Shown: one piece after another, positions 1 to 8,607 of the stretch | How positions within the stretch are numbered: the stretch's first letter is position 1 | Layout: the number at the start of each line of letters is the position of its first letter | Assembly: GCF_014489415.1 (NCBI RefSeq) | Contig: NZ_CP060822.1 | Location: forward strand, 310,001-374,000 | Reading direction: 5' to 3' | Source of the DNA: Cylindrospermopsis curvispora GIHE-G1 | GTDB lineage: Bacteria; Cyanobacteriota; Cyanobacteriia; Cyanobacteriales; Nostocaceae | Length of the DNA stretch: 64,000 bases | Notes under the pieces: generated by a model | Seen by the model: the letters and a program-made list of their open reading frames with translations, nothing else | Database searches by the model: none | Told to the model about the DNA's origin: nothing | Program-made: the position numbers and the translations under genes

Positions 1-2859
1 AACACAATTGGAGTTAATATTTAAAGCCTGATTTAAATTCTCTATTGCTTCTTGTTTATCTCCTAATTCATAGCAAACAATTGCTCGATTGTTGTATGCT
101 TCTGCATAATGAGTATTTATTTGTAGAGCTTGACTAAAATCATCTTTAGCCCACTCCTTATCTCCTAAATCTCTGTAGGCAACTCCCCGATTGTTGTATG
201 CTTGGGCGTGATTGGGATTAATATTTAAAGCTTGATTAAAATCTTCTATGGCTTTTTGCCTATTCCCCAGTTCATAGCGTACATATCCTCTATTAATATA
301 CGATTCTGTATAATTATAGGCAATTATAGTAGCTTGACTGAAATCTTCTATAGCCAATTGCCTCTCGCCCAAACAAATACGCACAATTCCCCTATTGTTA
401 TAGGCTTGGGCATAGTTAGAGTTAATATTAATAGCGTGATTGAAATCCTCCATTGCTCCCCGATTATCCCTCAACTCATAGCGAACAATTCCCCTATTGT
501 TATAAGCTTGGGCATAATTGGGATTAATATTAAGAGTATGATTGAAATCCTCTATTGCTCCCTGGTAATCTCCCAGCTCATAGCGAACAATTCCCCGATT
601 GTTGTAAGCATCAGCATAACTAGGGTCAATATCCAGACCATGATTGAAATCATTTATTGCTCCTTGGCTATCTCCTAACTTATAAAGGGCAGTTCCTCTG
701 CCAATATAGGCATCAGCACAATTAGACTTAATTTCTAGAGCTTGAGTGTAATCATCTATTGCTCTCTGGTAGTTTGCTAAATCATAGTAAGCAATCCCCC
801 GATTATAGTAGGCATCAGCATAATCAGGACTAATATTAATGGCTTCCGTATAATCATCTATTGCCGTTTGATAGTCTGCCATATGACTACGAACAATTCC
901 TCGATTGTTATATACGTAAGCATAATCAGGATTAAGATTCAGGGCCTGGGTATAATCATCTATTGCTCCCTGGTTGTCTCCCAACTCACTTCGGGTCAGT
1001 CCCCGTGCAATGTAGGTTTCAGTATCATCAGGGTTAATATTGAGTGCTTGAGTATAATCATTTATCGCCCCTTGTTTATCTCCCAGTTCGCTGCGAAGCA
1101 TTCCCCAAGCGTAGTGGGCTTGAGCATAATTAGGATTAATATTAATAGCTTGAGTATAATCATCTACCGCTCCTTGTTTATCTCCTAAGCTAGTGCGAGC
1201 AATTCCTCGGTTGTAGTAGGCTTGAGCATAGTTAGGATTAAGACTCAAGCTCTGGGTATAATCATCTATTGCTCCTTGTTTATCTCCTAGGTTAAAACGA
1301 GCAATTCCCCGACCGTAGTAGGCTTGAGCATAATTAGGATTAATATTAATGGCTTGGGTATAATCATCTATTGCTCCCTGGTTGTCTTCTAAATTAATGC
1401 GGGTAGTTCCCCAATTATAATAGGCTTCAGTATAGTTATAATCAACTCTGAGAGCTTGAATGTAATCATCTATTGCTCCTTGATAATTTCCCAAGTAAGT
1501 ACGAATAGCTCCCCGATTATTATACGCTTGAGCATAATTGGGATCAATTCTGAGAGCTTGGGTGTAATCATCCATCGCCGCCTTTTTAGAACCCAGGTCA
1601 CTACGAATTATGCCCCGGTTGTAATAGGCACTAGCAAACTTAGGATTAAGATTCAGGGCGCGGGTATAGTCGTCTATTGCTCCCTGCTTATCTCCTAATT
1701 GACTGCGAGCAACACCTCGATTATGGTATGCTTGGGCATAATTAGGATTAATTGTAATTGCCTGGTTGAAATCATTTATAGCTTCTTGGTAGTTTCCTAA
1801 GTCACAGTAAACAAATCCTCTGGCAGCATACCCATCGGCAAAGTGGGAGTTAATCCTGATAAGCTGATTAAAATCATCTATTGCTCCCTGCTTATCCCCC
1901 AAATCATATCTGGCAAGTCCCCGTCTAGTATAGGCATCAAAAAAAGCAGAATTAAGGTGAATAGCTTGGTTGAAATCATCTATTGCTTTTTGGTGATATC
2001 CCATGTCACCGTGACTAACCCCACGACCGTAATAAGCTAAAGCAAGATTGGGGTTAATATGAAGAGATTGGTTAAAATCCTCGATTGCTCCTCGCTTATC
2101 CTCCAAATTATATCTGGCAATTCCCCGCTCCATGTATGCCTGAGCAAGGTTAGAATTAAGACTTATAGACTGAGTAAAATCATTTATTGCCCCCCGATTG
2201 TCTCCTAAGTCGCTGCGGGCAATTCCTCGGCAAAGGTAGGTATGGGCATCCTCTTCCAGGTCAATTTCTAAAACTGCCTGATTACCTAGGGAGATAATAT
2301 TGTCAGTCTGTCTTGGTGATAAGGTGCTAGAGATAGCCTGTAGTTGTGCTAAATGAACTGAAAATATGGGTAATGCCTGTTCAAATTCAATTTCTATATG
2401 TTCCAATATTTCCAACTCTGCCCTATTATCAACTGGACTAGAAGGACATATAAAGGGATTGGGGGTAAAGGTGGTGTCTCCACTAAATGTGCGATGAAAC
2501 CAGATAGCTAACTCCCTAGCTATCTTTAATATAGTCAAAGCCTGACTAAAATCACTAGTATACTCATAGGTTGCTCTATCACTAACAACCCTAACTTGAT
2601 GGAATAGAAGGGCTACCTTTTGTGGTAGGATTCGTTTGAACTCTAATTGGCGCAATAAATCTGCTTGGTTTTCAACAGTGGAATGGAAATTTCCCGTTCT
2701 AGCAGCAATTAATTGAGCTAAGGTTTCGCCCAAGTAGCGCAATTTAACCAGACAAGTGTTGGGTTTATGCCACACATAGCCCTCAGCCAAAATACCAAGA
2801 CGTACTAACTGTAAATCCTGCGGTTGTAAAAACTGGAAGTTGACTGATTCTTTTGTCAT
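1..2859 (-). CDS. DUF4145-like N-terminus with 22 TPR repeats (C-terminus beyond window)
   Basis: I translated this frame from the ATG at 2859 and it stays open to base 1, giving 953 residues with no stop, so the C-terminus lies outside the window. Residues 1 to about 205 resemble a DUF4145-type helical domain, with segments such as KLRYLGETLAQLIA and LLFHQVRVVSDRATYEY. The rest is 22 consecutive 34-residue TPR units of the type AYYNRGIARSDLGDKQGAID, one per 102 bp. TPR arrays are protein-binding superhelices; DUF4145 occurs in restriction and signalling proteins. The partner is unknown. Plus-strand open frames here are shadows of the 102-bp periodicity. The gene is divergent from the ATPase fragment at 3015. 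Confidence 0.85.
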   Translation of the reverse strand, partial: MTKESVNFQFLQPQDLQLVRLGILAEGYVWHKPNTCLVKLRYLGETLAQLIAARTGNFHSTVENQADLLRQLEFKRILPQKVALLFHQVRVVSDRATYEYTSDFSQALTILKIARELAIWFHRTFSGDTTFTPNPFICPSSPVDNRAELEILEHIEIEFEQALPIFSVHLAQLQAISSTLSPRQTDNIISLGNQAVLEIDLEEDAHTYLCRGIARSDLGDNRGAINDFTQSISLNSNLAQAYMERGIARYNLEDKRGAIEDFNQSLHINPNLALAYYGRGVSHGDMGYHQKAIDDFNQAIHLNSAFFDAYTRRGLARYDLGDKQGAIDDFNQLIRINSHFADGYAARGFVYCDLGNYQEAINDFNQAITINPNYAQAYHNRGVARSQLGDKQGAIDDYTRALNLNPKFASAYYNRGIIRSDLGSKKAAMDDYTQALRIDPNYAQAYNNRGAIRTYLGNYQGAIDDYIQALRVDYNYTEAYYNWGTTRINLEDNQGAIDDYTQAININPNYAQAYYGRGIARFNLGDKQGAIDDYTQSLSLNPNYAQAYYNRGIARTSLGDKQGAVDDYTQAININPNYAQAHYAWGMLRSELGDKQGAINDYTQALNINPDDTETYIARGLTRSELGDNQGAIDDYTQALNLNPDYAYVYNNRGIVRSHMADYQTAIDDYTEAINISPDYADAYYNRGIAYYDLANYQRAIDDYTQALEIKSNCADAYIGRGTALYKLGDSQGAINDFNHGLDIDPSYADAYNNRGIVRYELGDYQGAIEDFNHTLNINPNYAQAYNNRGIVRYELRDNRGAMEDFNHAININSNYAQAYNNRGIVRICLGERQLAIEDFSQATIIAYNYTESYINRGYVRYELGNRQKAIEDFNQALNINPNHAQAYNNRGVAYRDLGDKEWAKDDFSQALQINTHYAEAYNNRAIVCYELGDKQEAIENLNQALNINSNCV

Positions 2860-3014
2860 AACTCAATTTGACCAGCGTGACACAAAATTAATGGTAGTGG
2901 ATTGTGGGAGATACTTCAATATTACATTACTACACACCACTGATGACGGTCAATCTTAATCAAGCCCACGCTGGCACGAAAAATTACCTAAAACTTTTCT
3001 AGGAGGTGGACATC

Positions 3015-3299
3015 ATGGCTGCTAAGACTTTTCCTATAAGTAGTCTCTCTATAAAAGGATACAAGTCTATCAAAAACCTTCAAGACTTCCCCCTGCGATC
3101 GCTCAATATTCTTATCGGTGCCAATGGCGCAGGAAAGAGTAATTTTGTCACATTTTTCGCAATGCTCAGTGAACTGGTAGAGCAGCGATTACAAGTTTGG
3201 GTACAAAAGCAGGGCGGTGCGGAGCGAGTTCTGAGCTTTGGAATCAGAGAGACTCCTGAGTTGTATTCTAGAATTTATTTTGCGCGGAATCAATTGTGA
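3015..3299 (+). pseudogene. N-terminal fragment of an AAA (OLD-like) ATPase
   Basis: A strong ribosome binding site AGGAGG at 3001-3006 sits 8 bases before the ATG at 3015, which is preferred over a GTG at 3006. The 94-residue product has the start of an SMC/OLD-type ATPase (SLSIKGYKSIKNL) and an intact Walker A GANGAGKS. It then stops near ETPELYSRIYFARNQL. Family members run to roughly 350-400 residues with signature, Walker B and D-loop motifs, all absent here. The reading frame runs directly into a DUF4276 gene, its usual downstream partner. An internal deletion has therefore removed most of the ATPase, and a functional ATPase is unlikely. Confidence 0.7.
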
Positions 3300-3942
3300 A
3301 GGACAGACAGAAGAAGATTTTATCAAAGAGGTATTGCGTCCCCATTTTTCCCAAAAGGGAATAGCAGTCTACCCCTCCCTCATTGGTAAGCCAGGTCACA
3401 AGGGAGGTAATTTCAAGATTGAACGCCTACTGAATGATGTGCGTAACCGCATCAAAGGGGACACAGAGGCTTTCTGTACTACTATGTTTGACTACTATGG
3501 TCTTCCCACCTCATTTCCTGGGAAGACTACAAGCACTGCGGGGATGACCTCAGAAGAAAAATCAAACATCCTGTGTCGGGAGCTAGCACAGGTGATTGAG
3601 AGTCAGCTTGGTCATTCTATTAGCAAACGTTTTATTCCCTACGTTCAAATGCACGAGTTTGAGGCGCTACTATTTAGCCATCCGATAATGTTTGCCAAGA
3701 GTATAGACAAACCTGCGATCGCATCGGAGTTATTAACCATTAGGAATAGTTTTGCTTCGCCAGAGGAGATAAATGATGGGCCGATGACAGCACCGAGCAA
3801 ACGAATACTGACCCTCATTGCTGAGTATCAAAAGCCAATAATGGGCGTAATTGGCGCTCTTGAGATTAGTCTCCCCGTTCTGCGACATGAGTGTCAGCTT
3901 TTTAATAAATGGCTTTGCTGTCTGGAACAGTTATCTTCTTAG
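3280..3942 (+). CDS. DUF4276 family protein, start region disturbed
   Basis: The protein carries the typical DUF4276 opening (CEGQTEEDFIKEVLRPHF) and later conserved blocks (PYVQMHEFEALLFSHP, DGPMTAPSKRI), ending at the usual place near FNKWLCCLEQL. DUF4276 proteins are compact and have been related to TOPRIM-like folds. They are commonly encoded directly after an OLD/AAA ATPase in putative defence or repair pairs. The frame is open from an ATG at 3238, but homology begins around 3289. I chose TTG 3280, which leaves about 220 residues, the normal length. It overlaps the ATPase fragment in another frame by 20 bases. Without its ATPase the pair is probably inactive. Confidence 0.65.
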   Translation: MRGINCEGQTEEDFIKEVLRPHFSQKGIAVYPSLIGKPGHKGGNFKIERLLNDVRNRIKGDTEAFCTTMFDYYGLPTSFPGKTTSTAGMTSEEKSNILCRELAQVIESQLGHSISKRFIPYVQMHEFEALLFSHPIMFAKSIDKPAIASELLTIRNSFASPEEINDGPMTAPSKRILTLIAEYQKPIMGVIGALEISLPVLRHECQLFNKWLCCLEQLSS

Positions 3943-3953
3943 ATTTTCAGATG

Positions 3954-5216
3954 TTACCCTGGAATAAGAAACTTAGCTGCTGTCTGTACATCCTTATCAC
4001 CCCTACCAGAACAGTTAATCACAATTCGTGGACTACCTACTAACTGGGGACATAAAGTTTCTAAATAGGCGATCGCATGGGATGTTTCCAAAGCTGGTAT
4101 AATCCCCTCCAATTGGGACAGTCTTTGAAAAGCCTCTAAAGCTTCCTTATCTGTTACGCTATAATATTCGGCTCTACCCGTATCCTTCATGTAACTGTGC
4201 TCTGGTCCAACACCGGGATAATCAAGTCCTGCACTAATAGAGTGTGGTTCAATAACCTGTCCCTCCCCGTCTTGTAGCAAATAACTCATGGCACCATGCA
4301 ATACACCCACTTGTCCTTTGGTCAAAGTAGCAGCATGTTTACCAGTATCCACTCCTTCACCAGCTGCTTCTACACCAATTAATCGTACAGAAGGTTCTTT
4401 AACAAACTCATGGAAAAGTCCCATAGCATTAGAACCCCCTCCCACACAAGCCAAAAGAATATCTGGTAAACCGCCCCATTTTTCCATAGCTTGCTCCCGG
4501 GTTTCCCGACCAATCACAGCATGAAAGTCTCGCACCATCATGGGGTAAGGATGGGGACCAGCAACTGATCCTAGAATATAGTGAGTTGTTTCCACATTAG
4601 TCACCCAATCCCGAATGGCTTCAGACGTGGCATCTTTAAGAGTACCTGTTCCCGCAGCTACCCCTCTCACCTCCGCCCCCATTAGTCGCATTCTAAACAC
4701 ATTTAAAGATTGGCGTTCCATGTCATGAACGCCCATATAAATAACACATTTTAAACCAAACCTGGCGCATACCGTTGCTGTGGCTACCCCGTGCTGTCCT
4801 GCTCCGGTTTCAGCAATAATTCGCTGTTTACCCATGCGTTTGGCTAAAAGTACCTGACCAAGAGCATTATTAATTTTATGAGCACCTGTATGATTTAAAT
4901 CCTCACGCTTTAAGTAAATTTGCGCTCCAGTACCATCGGGACGAGCATAATGAGCCGTAAGTCTTTGGGCAAAGTATAGAGGTGTGGAGCGTCCCACATA
5001 ATCTTTTAATAAGATCTGTAATTCTGTCTGAAAATCCGGATCATGGCGGTAACGCTGATAAGCAGCTTCCAATTCAAACAAAGCTGGCATTAAAGTTTCT
5101 GGAACGTATTTGCCCCCAAAGCGACCAAAACGCCCCAGATTATCGGGGACAGAACTAGCTTGGGACAGGTTAGGAGAAAGGGGAGTAGTAATCACAGATT
5201 CAGTAAAAGGAGACAA
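3954..5216 (-). CDS. trpB: Tryptophan synthase beta subunit
   Basis: The 420-residue protein matches TrpB throughout. It has the [20 protein letters not shown] opening, the PLP-lysine segment [13 protein letters not shown], the glycine-rich phosphate-binding loop [10 protein letters not shown] and the C-terminal [13 protein letters not shown]. TrpB condenses indole with serine to make tryptophan in the cytoplasm, in complex with TrpA. No trp neighbour is present, as is common in cyanobacteria, where trp genes are scattered. The N-terminus has about 25 extra residues before the conserved start, normal for cyanobacterial TrpB. It ends 11 bases from the convergent DUF4276 gene. Confidence 0.97.
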   Translation of the reverse strand: MSPFTESVITTPLSPNLSQASSVPDNLGRFGRFGGKYVPETLMPALFELEAAYQRYRHDPDFQTELQILLKDYVGRSTPLYFAQRLTAHYARPDGTGAQIYLKREDLNHTGAHKINNALGQVLLAKRMGKQRIIAETGAGQHGVATATVCARFGLKCVIYMGVHDMERQSLNVFRMRLMGAEVRGVAAGTGTLKDATSEAIRDWVTNVETTHYILGSVAGPHPYPMMVRDFHAVIGRETREQAMEKWGGLPDILLACVGGGSNAMGLFHEFVKEPSVRLIGVEAAGEGVDTGKHAATLTKGQVGVLHGAMSYLLQDGEGQVIEPHSISAGLDYPGVGPEHSYMKDTGRAEYYSVTDKEALEAFQRLSQLEGIIPALETSHAIAYLETLCPQLVGSPRIVINCSGRGDKDVQTAAKFLIPG

Positions 5217-5246
5217 CAGGGTTAATTTTAAGAGTTAATTCTAATT

Positions 5247-5271
5247 CTATCTGCAATTATCTTGCAGATAG
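5247..5271. other. Perfect 9-bp inverted repeat between trpB and ndhJ
   Basis: CTATCTGCA at 5247-5255 and TGCAGATAG at 5263-5271 form a perfect 9-bp stem with a 7-base loop. It lies downstream of ndhJ and upstream of trpB, both on the minus strand. There is no T-run after it on that strand, so it is either a weak terminator or processing hairpin for the ndh transcript or an operator for trpB. Confidence 0.45.
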
Positions 5272-5305
5272 ATATTGGTCTGGACAAGAGCATGAAAAAT
5301 GCTAC

Positions 5306-5821
5306 TTAATAAGCATCTTGCAACTCGTAGAAATCCGGTGAAATGTAGTCCTTACGTAAAGGCCAACCCACCCAATCTTCAGGCATGAGGATTCGTTTCA
5401 AATTGGGATGACCCTCATAAATAATACCAAACATGTCATAGGATTCCCGTTCTTGCCAGTCAGCAGTCCGCCAAATCCAGTACACAGATGGTACAACGGG
5501 ATTCTCTCTGGGTAAGAATACCTTAATTCTTACTTCGGCTGGTTTATCAGCATCACTACTGACCTTAATCAAATGGTAAACACTAACCAAATCCTGCCCA
5601 GGACCTAAATCAATACCTCCTTGAAACTGGAGATAATTAAACCCATAAGCATATAAAGCCGTTGCGGTGGGTAGTAAAAAATCCGATGCCACCTTAATAA
5701 TTTCTACACCGTTGACATCAGGATTTAAAGACTCATGGTCAAAGCCATTTTCCGTTAACCAGGTAGAAACCTGACCTGCAGGAACCAGTTTAGATTCCGC
5801 TTGAGATTCCACATCAGCCAC
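5306..5821 (-). CDS. ndhJ: NAD(P)H-quinone oxidoreductase subunit J
   Basis: This 171-residue protein has the NdhJ/30-kDa subunit signature, including [16 protein letters not shown] and the ending [17 protein letters not shown]. NdhJ is part of the peripheral arm of the cyanobacterial NDH-1 complex on the thylakoid membrane, which serves respiration, cyclic electron flow and CO2 uptake. Its start overlaps the end of ndhK by 8 bases, indicating translational coupling in the conserved ndhC-ndhK-ndhJ operon. Confidence 0.96.
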   Translation of the reverse strand: MADVESQAESKLVPAGQVSTWLTENGFDHESLNPDVNGVEIIKVASDFLLPTATALYAYGFNYLQFQGGIDLGPGQDLVSVYHLIKVSSDADKPAEVRIKVFLPRENPVVPSVYWIWRTADWQERESYDMFGIIYEGHPNLKRILMPEDWVGWPLRKDYISPDFYELQDAY

Positions 5822-6548
5822 GCTTTTGTTCCTCCTTTGTCCTAGATGTCAACAGTGCGGGTGGTACGGGCATACCAATTGCTTGGGTTAATTCCTTAGG
5901 TGGATTATAGCGAGTTTCTGATTGTAAATACTTACCAGTTAAAATCTCTGGAACTGGTTTCATGCTGTGAGTAGTACTGTAATAGCGATGGGTTTGCTTG
6001 ATTTGATTCCGTTCCTGCATAGAATCATTAGCAATTTTCTTGCGCAACTTAATAATCGCGTCAATAATCGCTTCCGGACGAGGTGGACAACCGGGTAAAT
6101 ACACATCTACAGGAATCAACTTATCCACTCCCCGCACTGCACTAGGAGAGTCCACGCTAAACATACCACCAGTAATAGTACAAGCCCCCATAGCGATCAC
6201 ATACTTAGGTTCAGGCATTTGTTCATAAAGACGTACCAATTGGGGACCCATCTTCATGGTAATTGTGCCAGCAGTAATCAATAAATCAGCTTGACGGGGG
6301 CTAGAACGGGGAATTAACCCAAAACGGTCAAAGTCAAAACGAGAGCCAATTAGGGCAGCAAATTCGATGAAACAACAGGCCGTGCCAAATAACAAAGGCC
6401 ACAAACTGGAAAGCCTGGCCCAGTTATAGAGGTCATCTACCGTGGTTAAGATCACATTTTCTGACAGTTCCTGAGTAACCGTGGGTCGCTCAATAGGATT
6501 AATAATTCTTTCTTTGTCCTGGGTGGTTAAATTAGAACCTACGACCAT
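5814..6548 (-). CDS. ndhK: NAD(P)H-quinone oxidoreductase subunit K
   Basis: A 244-residue NdhK homologous to NuoB/PSST. It carries the cysteines that bind the N2 4Fe-4S cluster: the adjacent pair in [13 protein letters not shown], one in MGACTITGG and one in [10 protein letters not shown]. It transfers electrons towards plastoquinone at the base of the peripheral arm of NDH-1. The gene overlaps ndhC by 10 bases and ndhJ by 8 bases. The C-terminal tail after about residue 190 is variable in cyanobacteria, and here it is basic and Lys/Glu-rich. Confidence 0.97.
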   Translation of the reverse strand: MVVGSNLTTQDKERIINPIERPTVTQELSENVILTTVDDLYNWARLSSLWPLLFGTACCFIEFAALIGSRFDFDRFGLIPRSSPRQADLLITAGTITMKMGPQLVRLYEQMPEPKYVIAMGACTITGGMFSVDSPSAVRGVDKLIPVDVYLPGCPPRPEAIIDAIIKLRKKIANDSMQERNQIKQTHRYYSTTHSMKPVPEILTGKYLQSETRYNPPKELTQAIGMPVPPALLTSRTKEEQKRG

Positions 6549-6901
6549 TCTAATGCTCCTTTACGCCATGCGTAAACTAATGCGACTACAAGAATCGCAA
6601 TAAAAATCAATGCTTCTATAAATGCCAATAATCCTAAACGGTGGAAAGCCACCGCCCAGGGGTAAAGAAAAACTGTCTCCACGTCAAATACAACAAAGAC
6701 CAGAGCAAACATATAGTAGCGAATGTTAAATTGAATCCAGGCACCACCAAAAGGTTCCATACCGGACTCATAAGTAGTGCGTCGTTCGGGACTGTAGCTA
6801 CTAGGTCTCAGGATTTTAGATGCTGACAGCGCCAGGGCTGGAACTAGGCTACAAAGGATTAGGAAGCCTAGAAGATATTCGTAACCGCTAAGGACAAACA
6901 C
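6539..6901 (-). CDS. ndhC: NAD(P)H-quinone oxidoreductase subunit 3
   Basis: A 120-residue membrane protein with three hydrophobic segments and the NdhC/NuoA loop [20 protein letters not shown] followed by [12 protein letters not shown]. It is part of the membrane arm of NDH-1 near the quinone site. It is the first gene of the ndhC-ndhK-ndhJ operon, and its promoter should lie in the 198-bp gap shared with the divergent rubA. Confidence 0.96.
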   Translation of the reverse strand: MFVLSGYEYLLGFLILCSLVPALALSASKILRPSSYSPERRTTYESGMEPFGGAWIQFNIRYYMFALVFVVFDVETVFLYPWAVAFHRLGLLAFIEALIFIAILVVALVYAWRKGALEWS

Positions 6902-7015
6902 AATGGATATCTACCAAACTATGGGGAAAATAAGGCTGTGAGCTTCTTTTACATTATATCTTTTCGGCATGTCTGAAATCTAGAAAACAGACAGACTAAA
7001 CTATTGGATTAGGTT

Positions 7016-7048
7016 TTGACAATTATCGAAAAGTTTTACAAATATAAT
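7016..7048 (+). promoter_or_regulatory. Possible rubA promoter
   Basis: TTGACA at 7016-7021 and TATAAT at 7043-7048 lie about 50 bases before rubA. The 21-base spacing is longer than the usual 17, so only the -10 box is a reasonable assignment. Confidence 0.25.
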
Positions 7049-7099
7049 GTCATAATTTTTAACGTATCTTTAAGATTTCCCCTCTAGGAGAATCCGACC

Positions 7100-7444
7100 A
7101 TGAGTGAACAAGCTCAAGAAGCTCTGGAGACTCAGGCGCCAGACCGTTATGAGTGTCGCGCCTGCGGTTATGTTTATGAACCAGAGAAGGGAGATGATAA
7201 ATATAATATCCCAGCAGGCACAGCTTTTGCCGACTTACCGACAAATTGGAATTGTCCAGTATGTAGTGCTAAGAAAGTGGCTTTTGCCAATATTGGTCCT
7301 ACGGGCACTGCTTCTGGTTTCAAAGAGAACTTAGGTTACGGGTTTGGTGTTAATCAACTAACACCAGCGCAAAAAAACATCTTGATTTTTGGTGCCTTAG
7401 CCTTGGGATTCTTGTTTTTTATTAGTCTCTATGGCTTACAATGA
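7100..7444 (+). CDS. rubA: Membrane-anchored rubredoxin (RubA)
   Basis: The 114-residue product has a rubredoxin domain at residues 10-65 with the two iron-binding cysteine pairs CRACGYVYEP and CPVCSAKK. A linker and one C-terminal membrane segment (ILIFGALALGFLFFISLYGL) follow. RubA is required for photosystem II/D1 assembly in phototrophs and lies next to ycf48 in most cyanobacteria, as it does here with a 60-base gap. AGGAG at 7086-7090 precedes the ATG. Confidence 0.95.
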   Translation: MSEQAQEALETQAPDRYECRACGYVYEPEKGDDKYNIPAGTAFADLPTNWNCPVCSAKKVAFANIGPTGTASGFKENLGYGFGVNQLTPAQKNILIFGALALGFLFFISLYGLQ

Positions 7445-7504
7445 TAGCCCTTTGGGCCTAAAACCTGTAAAAATTCAACTCTTGATAAAGACTAAAACAT
7501 ACTG

Positions 7505-8536
7505 ATGAGTTCAATAACAAAAAAGTGGCAAGGATTATTTGCCGTGTTACTAGTGGTGCTGACCTGTATTGCTTGTAGTAAGGTTCCATCTACCAGTTTT
7601 AACCCTTGGGAAATAATTAGTGTACCAACAGAGGAAAAACTGTTTGATATTGCTTTTACGGATGAGCCCAATCACGGTTATTTAGTAGGTAGCAATGCCA
7701 CCCTATTAGAAACTAAAGATGGTGGAAACACTTGGCAGCGTTTAGAATTGGCAGTGGAAGAGCCAAAGTCTCGTTTTGACTCTATTAGTTTCGCTGGTCA
7801 AGAAGGTTGGATTGTGGGTGAACCCTCTGTACTACTACATACCACTGATGGCGGTAAATCTTGGTCTAGCTTACCTCTGAGTCAGAAACTACCTGGCAAC
7901 CCTATTTTAGTAAAAGCTTTGGGCGAAAATGTGGCGGAAATGGCTACTGACGTGGGGGCAATATATAGGACCACAGATGGCGGTTTAAACTGGAAGGCCC
8001 AGGTAGAAACCGCTGTGGGTGTGGTGCGCAATTTAGAGCGTTCTAGTGACGGCAAATATATTGCTGTTTCCGCTAAGGGTAGTTTTTATTCTGTTTGGGA
8101 ACCGGGTATGACTGCTTGGGAACCTCATAATCGCAATAGTTCCCGACGGTTGGAAAATATGGGTTTTGCTGATAAGGGTCAATTGTGGTTGTTAGCAAGG
8201 GGTGGTCAGGTGCAATTTAGTGACCCAGCTAAACCAGATGAGTGGTTAGAAGCTGCATATCCCGAGTTGTCTACCAGTTGGGGGTTATTAGATTTAGCTT
8301 ATCGCACACCCCAGGAAATCTGGATTGGTGGTGGTAGTGGTAATTTATTACGCAGCACCGATGGCGGTCAAACTTGGGCAAAAGACCGAGAAGTAGAAGA
8401 AGTTGCTGCTAATTTATATAAGGTTGTATTTTTCAACCCTGATCAAGGTTTTATCATCGCTGATCATGGTGTGTTGCTTAAATATAATCCTCATAATCCC
8501 AACGAGGAAAATACCACCCCAGCTGATGCGGTTTAG
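7505..8536 (+). CDS. ycf48: Photosystem II assembly factor Ycf48/HCF136
   Basis: A 343-residue lipoprotein: a hydrophobic signal sequence ends in the lipobox TCIAC. The mature part is a seven-bladed propeller built from repeats such as TKDGGNTWQRL, TTDGGKSWSSL, TTDGGLNWKA and STDGGQTWAK. Ycf48 binds newly made D1 during photosystem II reaction-centre assembly on the lumenal side. It follows rubA as expected. The psbE-psbF-psbL-psbJ genes that normally come next are missing from this position. Confidence 0.96.
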   Translation: MSSITKKWQGLFAVLLVVLTCIACSKVPSTSFNPWEIISVPTEEKLFDIAFTDEPNHGYLVGSNATLLETKDGGNTWQRLELAVEEPKSRFDSISFAGQEGWIVGEPSVLLHTTDGGKSWSSLPLSQKLPGNPILVKALGENVAEMATDVGAIYRTTDGGLNWKAQVETAVGVVRNLERSSDGKYIAVSAKGSFYSVWEPGMTAWEPHNRNSSRRLENMGFADKGQLWLLARGGQVQFSDPAKPDEWLEAAYPELSTSWGLLDLAYRTPQEIWIGGGSGNLLRSTDGGQTWAKDREVEEVAANLYKVVFFNPDQGFIIADHGVLLKYNPHNPNEENTTPADAV

Positions 8537-8587
8537 TTGATGGTTTAGTAGCCAGAACGCCATCAACTATTTATATAGCGTTCTGGC
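8535..8587 (+). terminator. Two overlapping hairpins after ycf48
   Basis: GCCAGAACGC (8551-8560) pairs perfectly with GCGTTCTGGC (8578-8587). A second perfect repeat, AGTTGATGG (8535-8543) with CCATCAACT (8560-8568), shares base 8560 and lies in the loop of the first. The larger stem may end the rubA-ycf48 transcript. No U-tract follows, so it may instead be a processing hairpin. Confidence 0.45.
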
Positions 8588-8607
8588 ACAAGCCATAATT
8601 CATAAAA

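Noticed and set aside
232-2040. Several plus-strand open frames rich in Ile/Ser with a 34-residue period
   Set aside because: They are antisense shadows of the TPR gene on the minus strand; the 102-bp coding repeat produces the period.
1-2240. Regular 102-bp repeats considered as a CRISPR or satellite array
   Set aside because: They translate cleanly as TPR units with conserved residues at fixed positions, and there are no unique spacers between identical repeats.
8587-8607. Hidden short psbE/psbF/psbL/psbJ genes after ycf48
   Set aside because: There are only 71 bases between ycf48 and the methyltransferase, and none of their motifs appears nearby on either strand.
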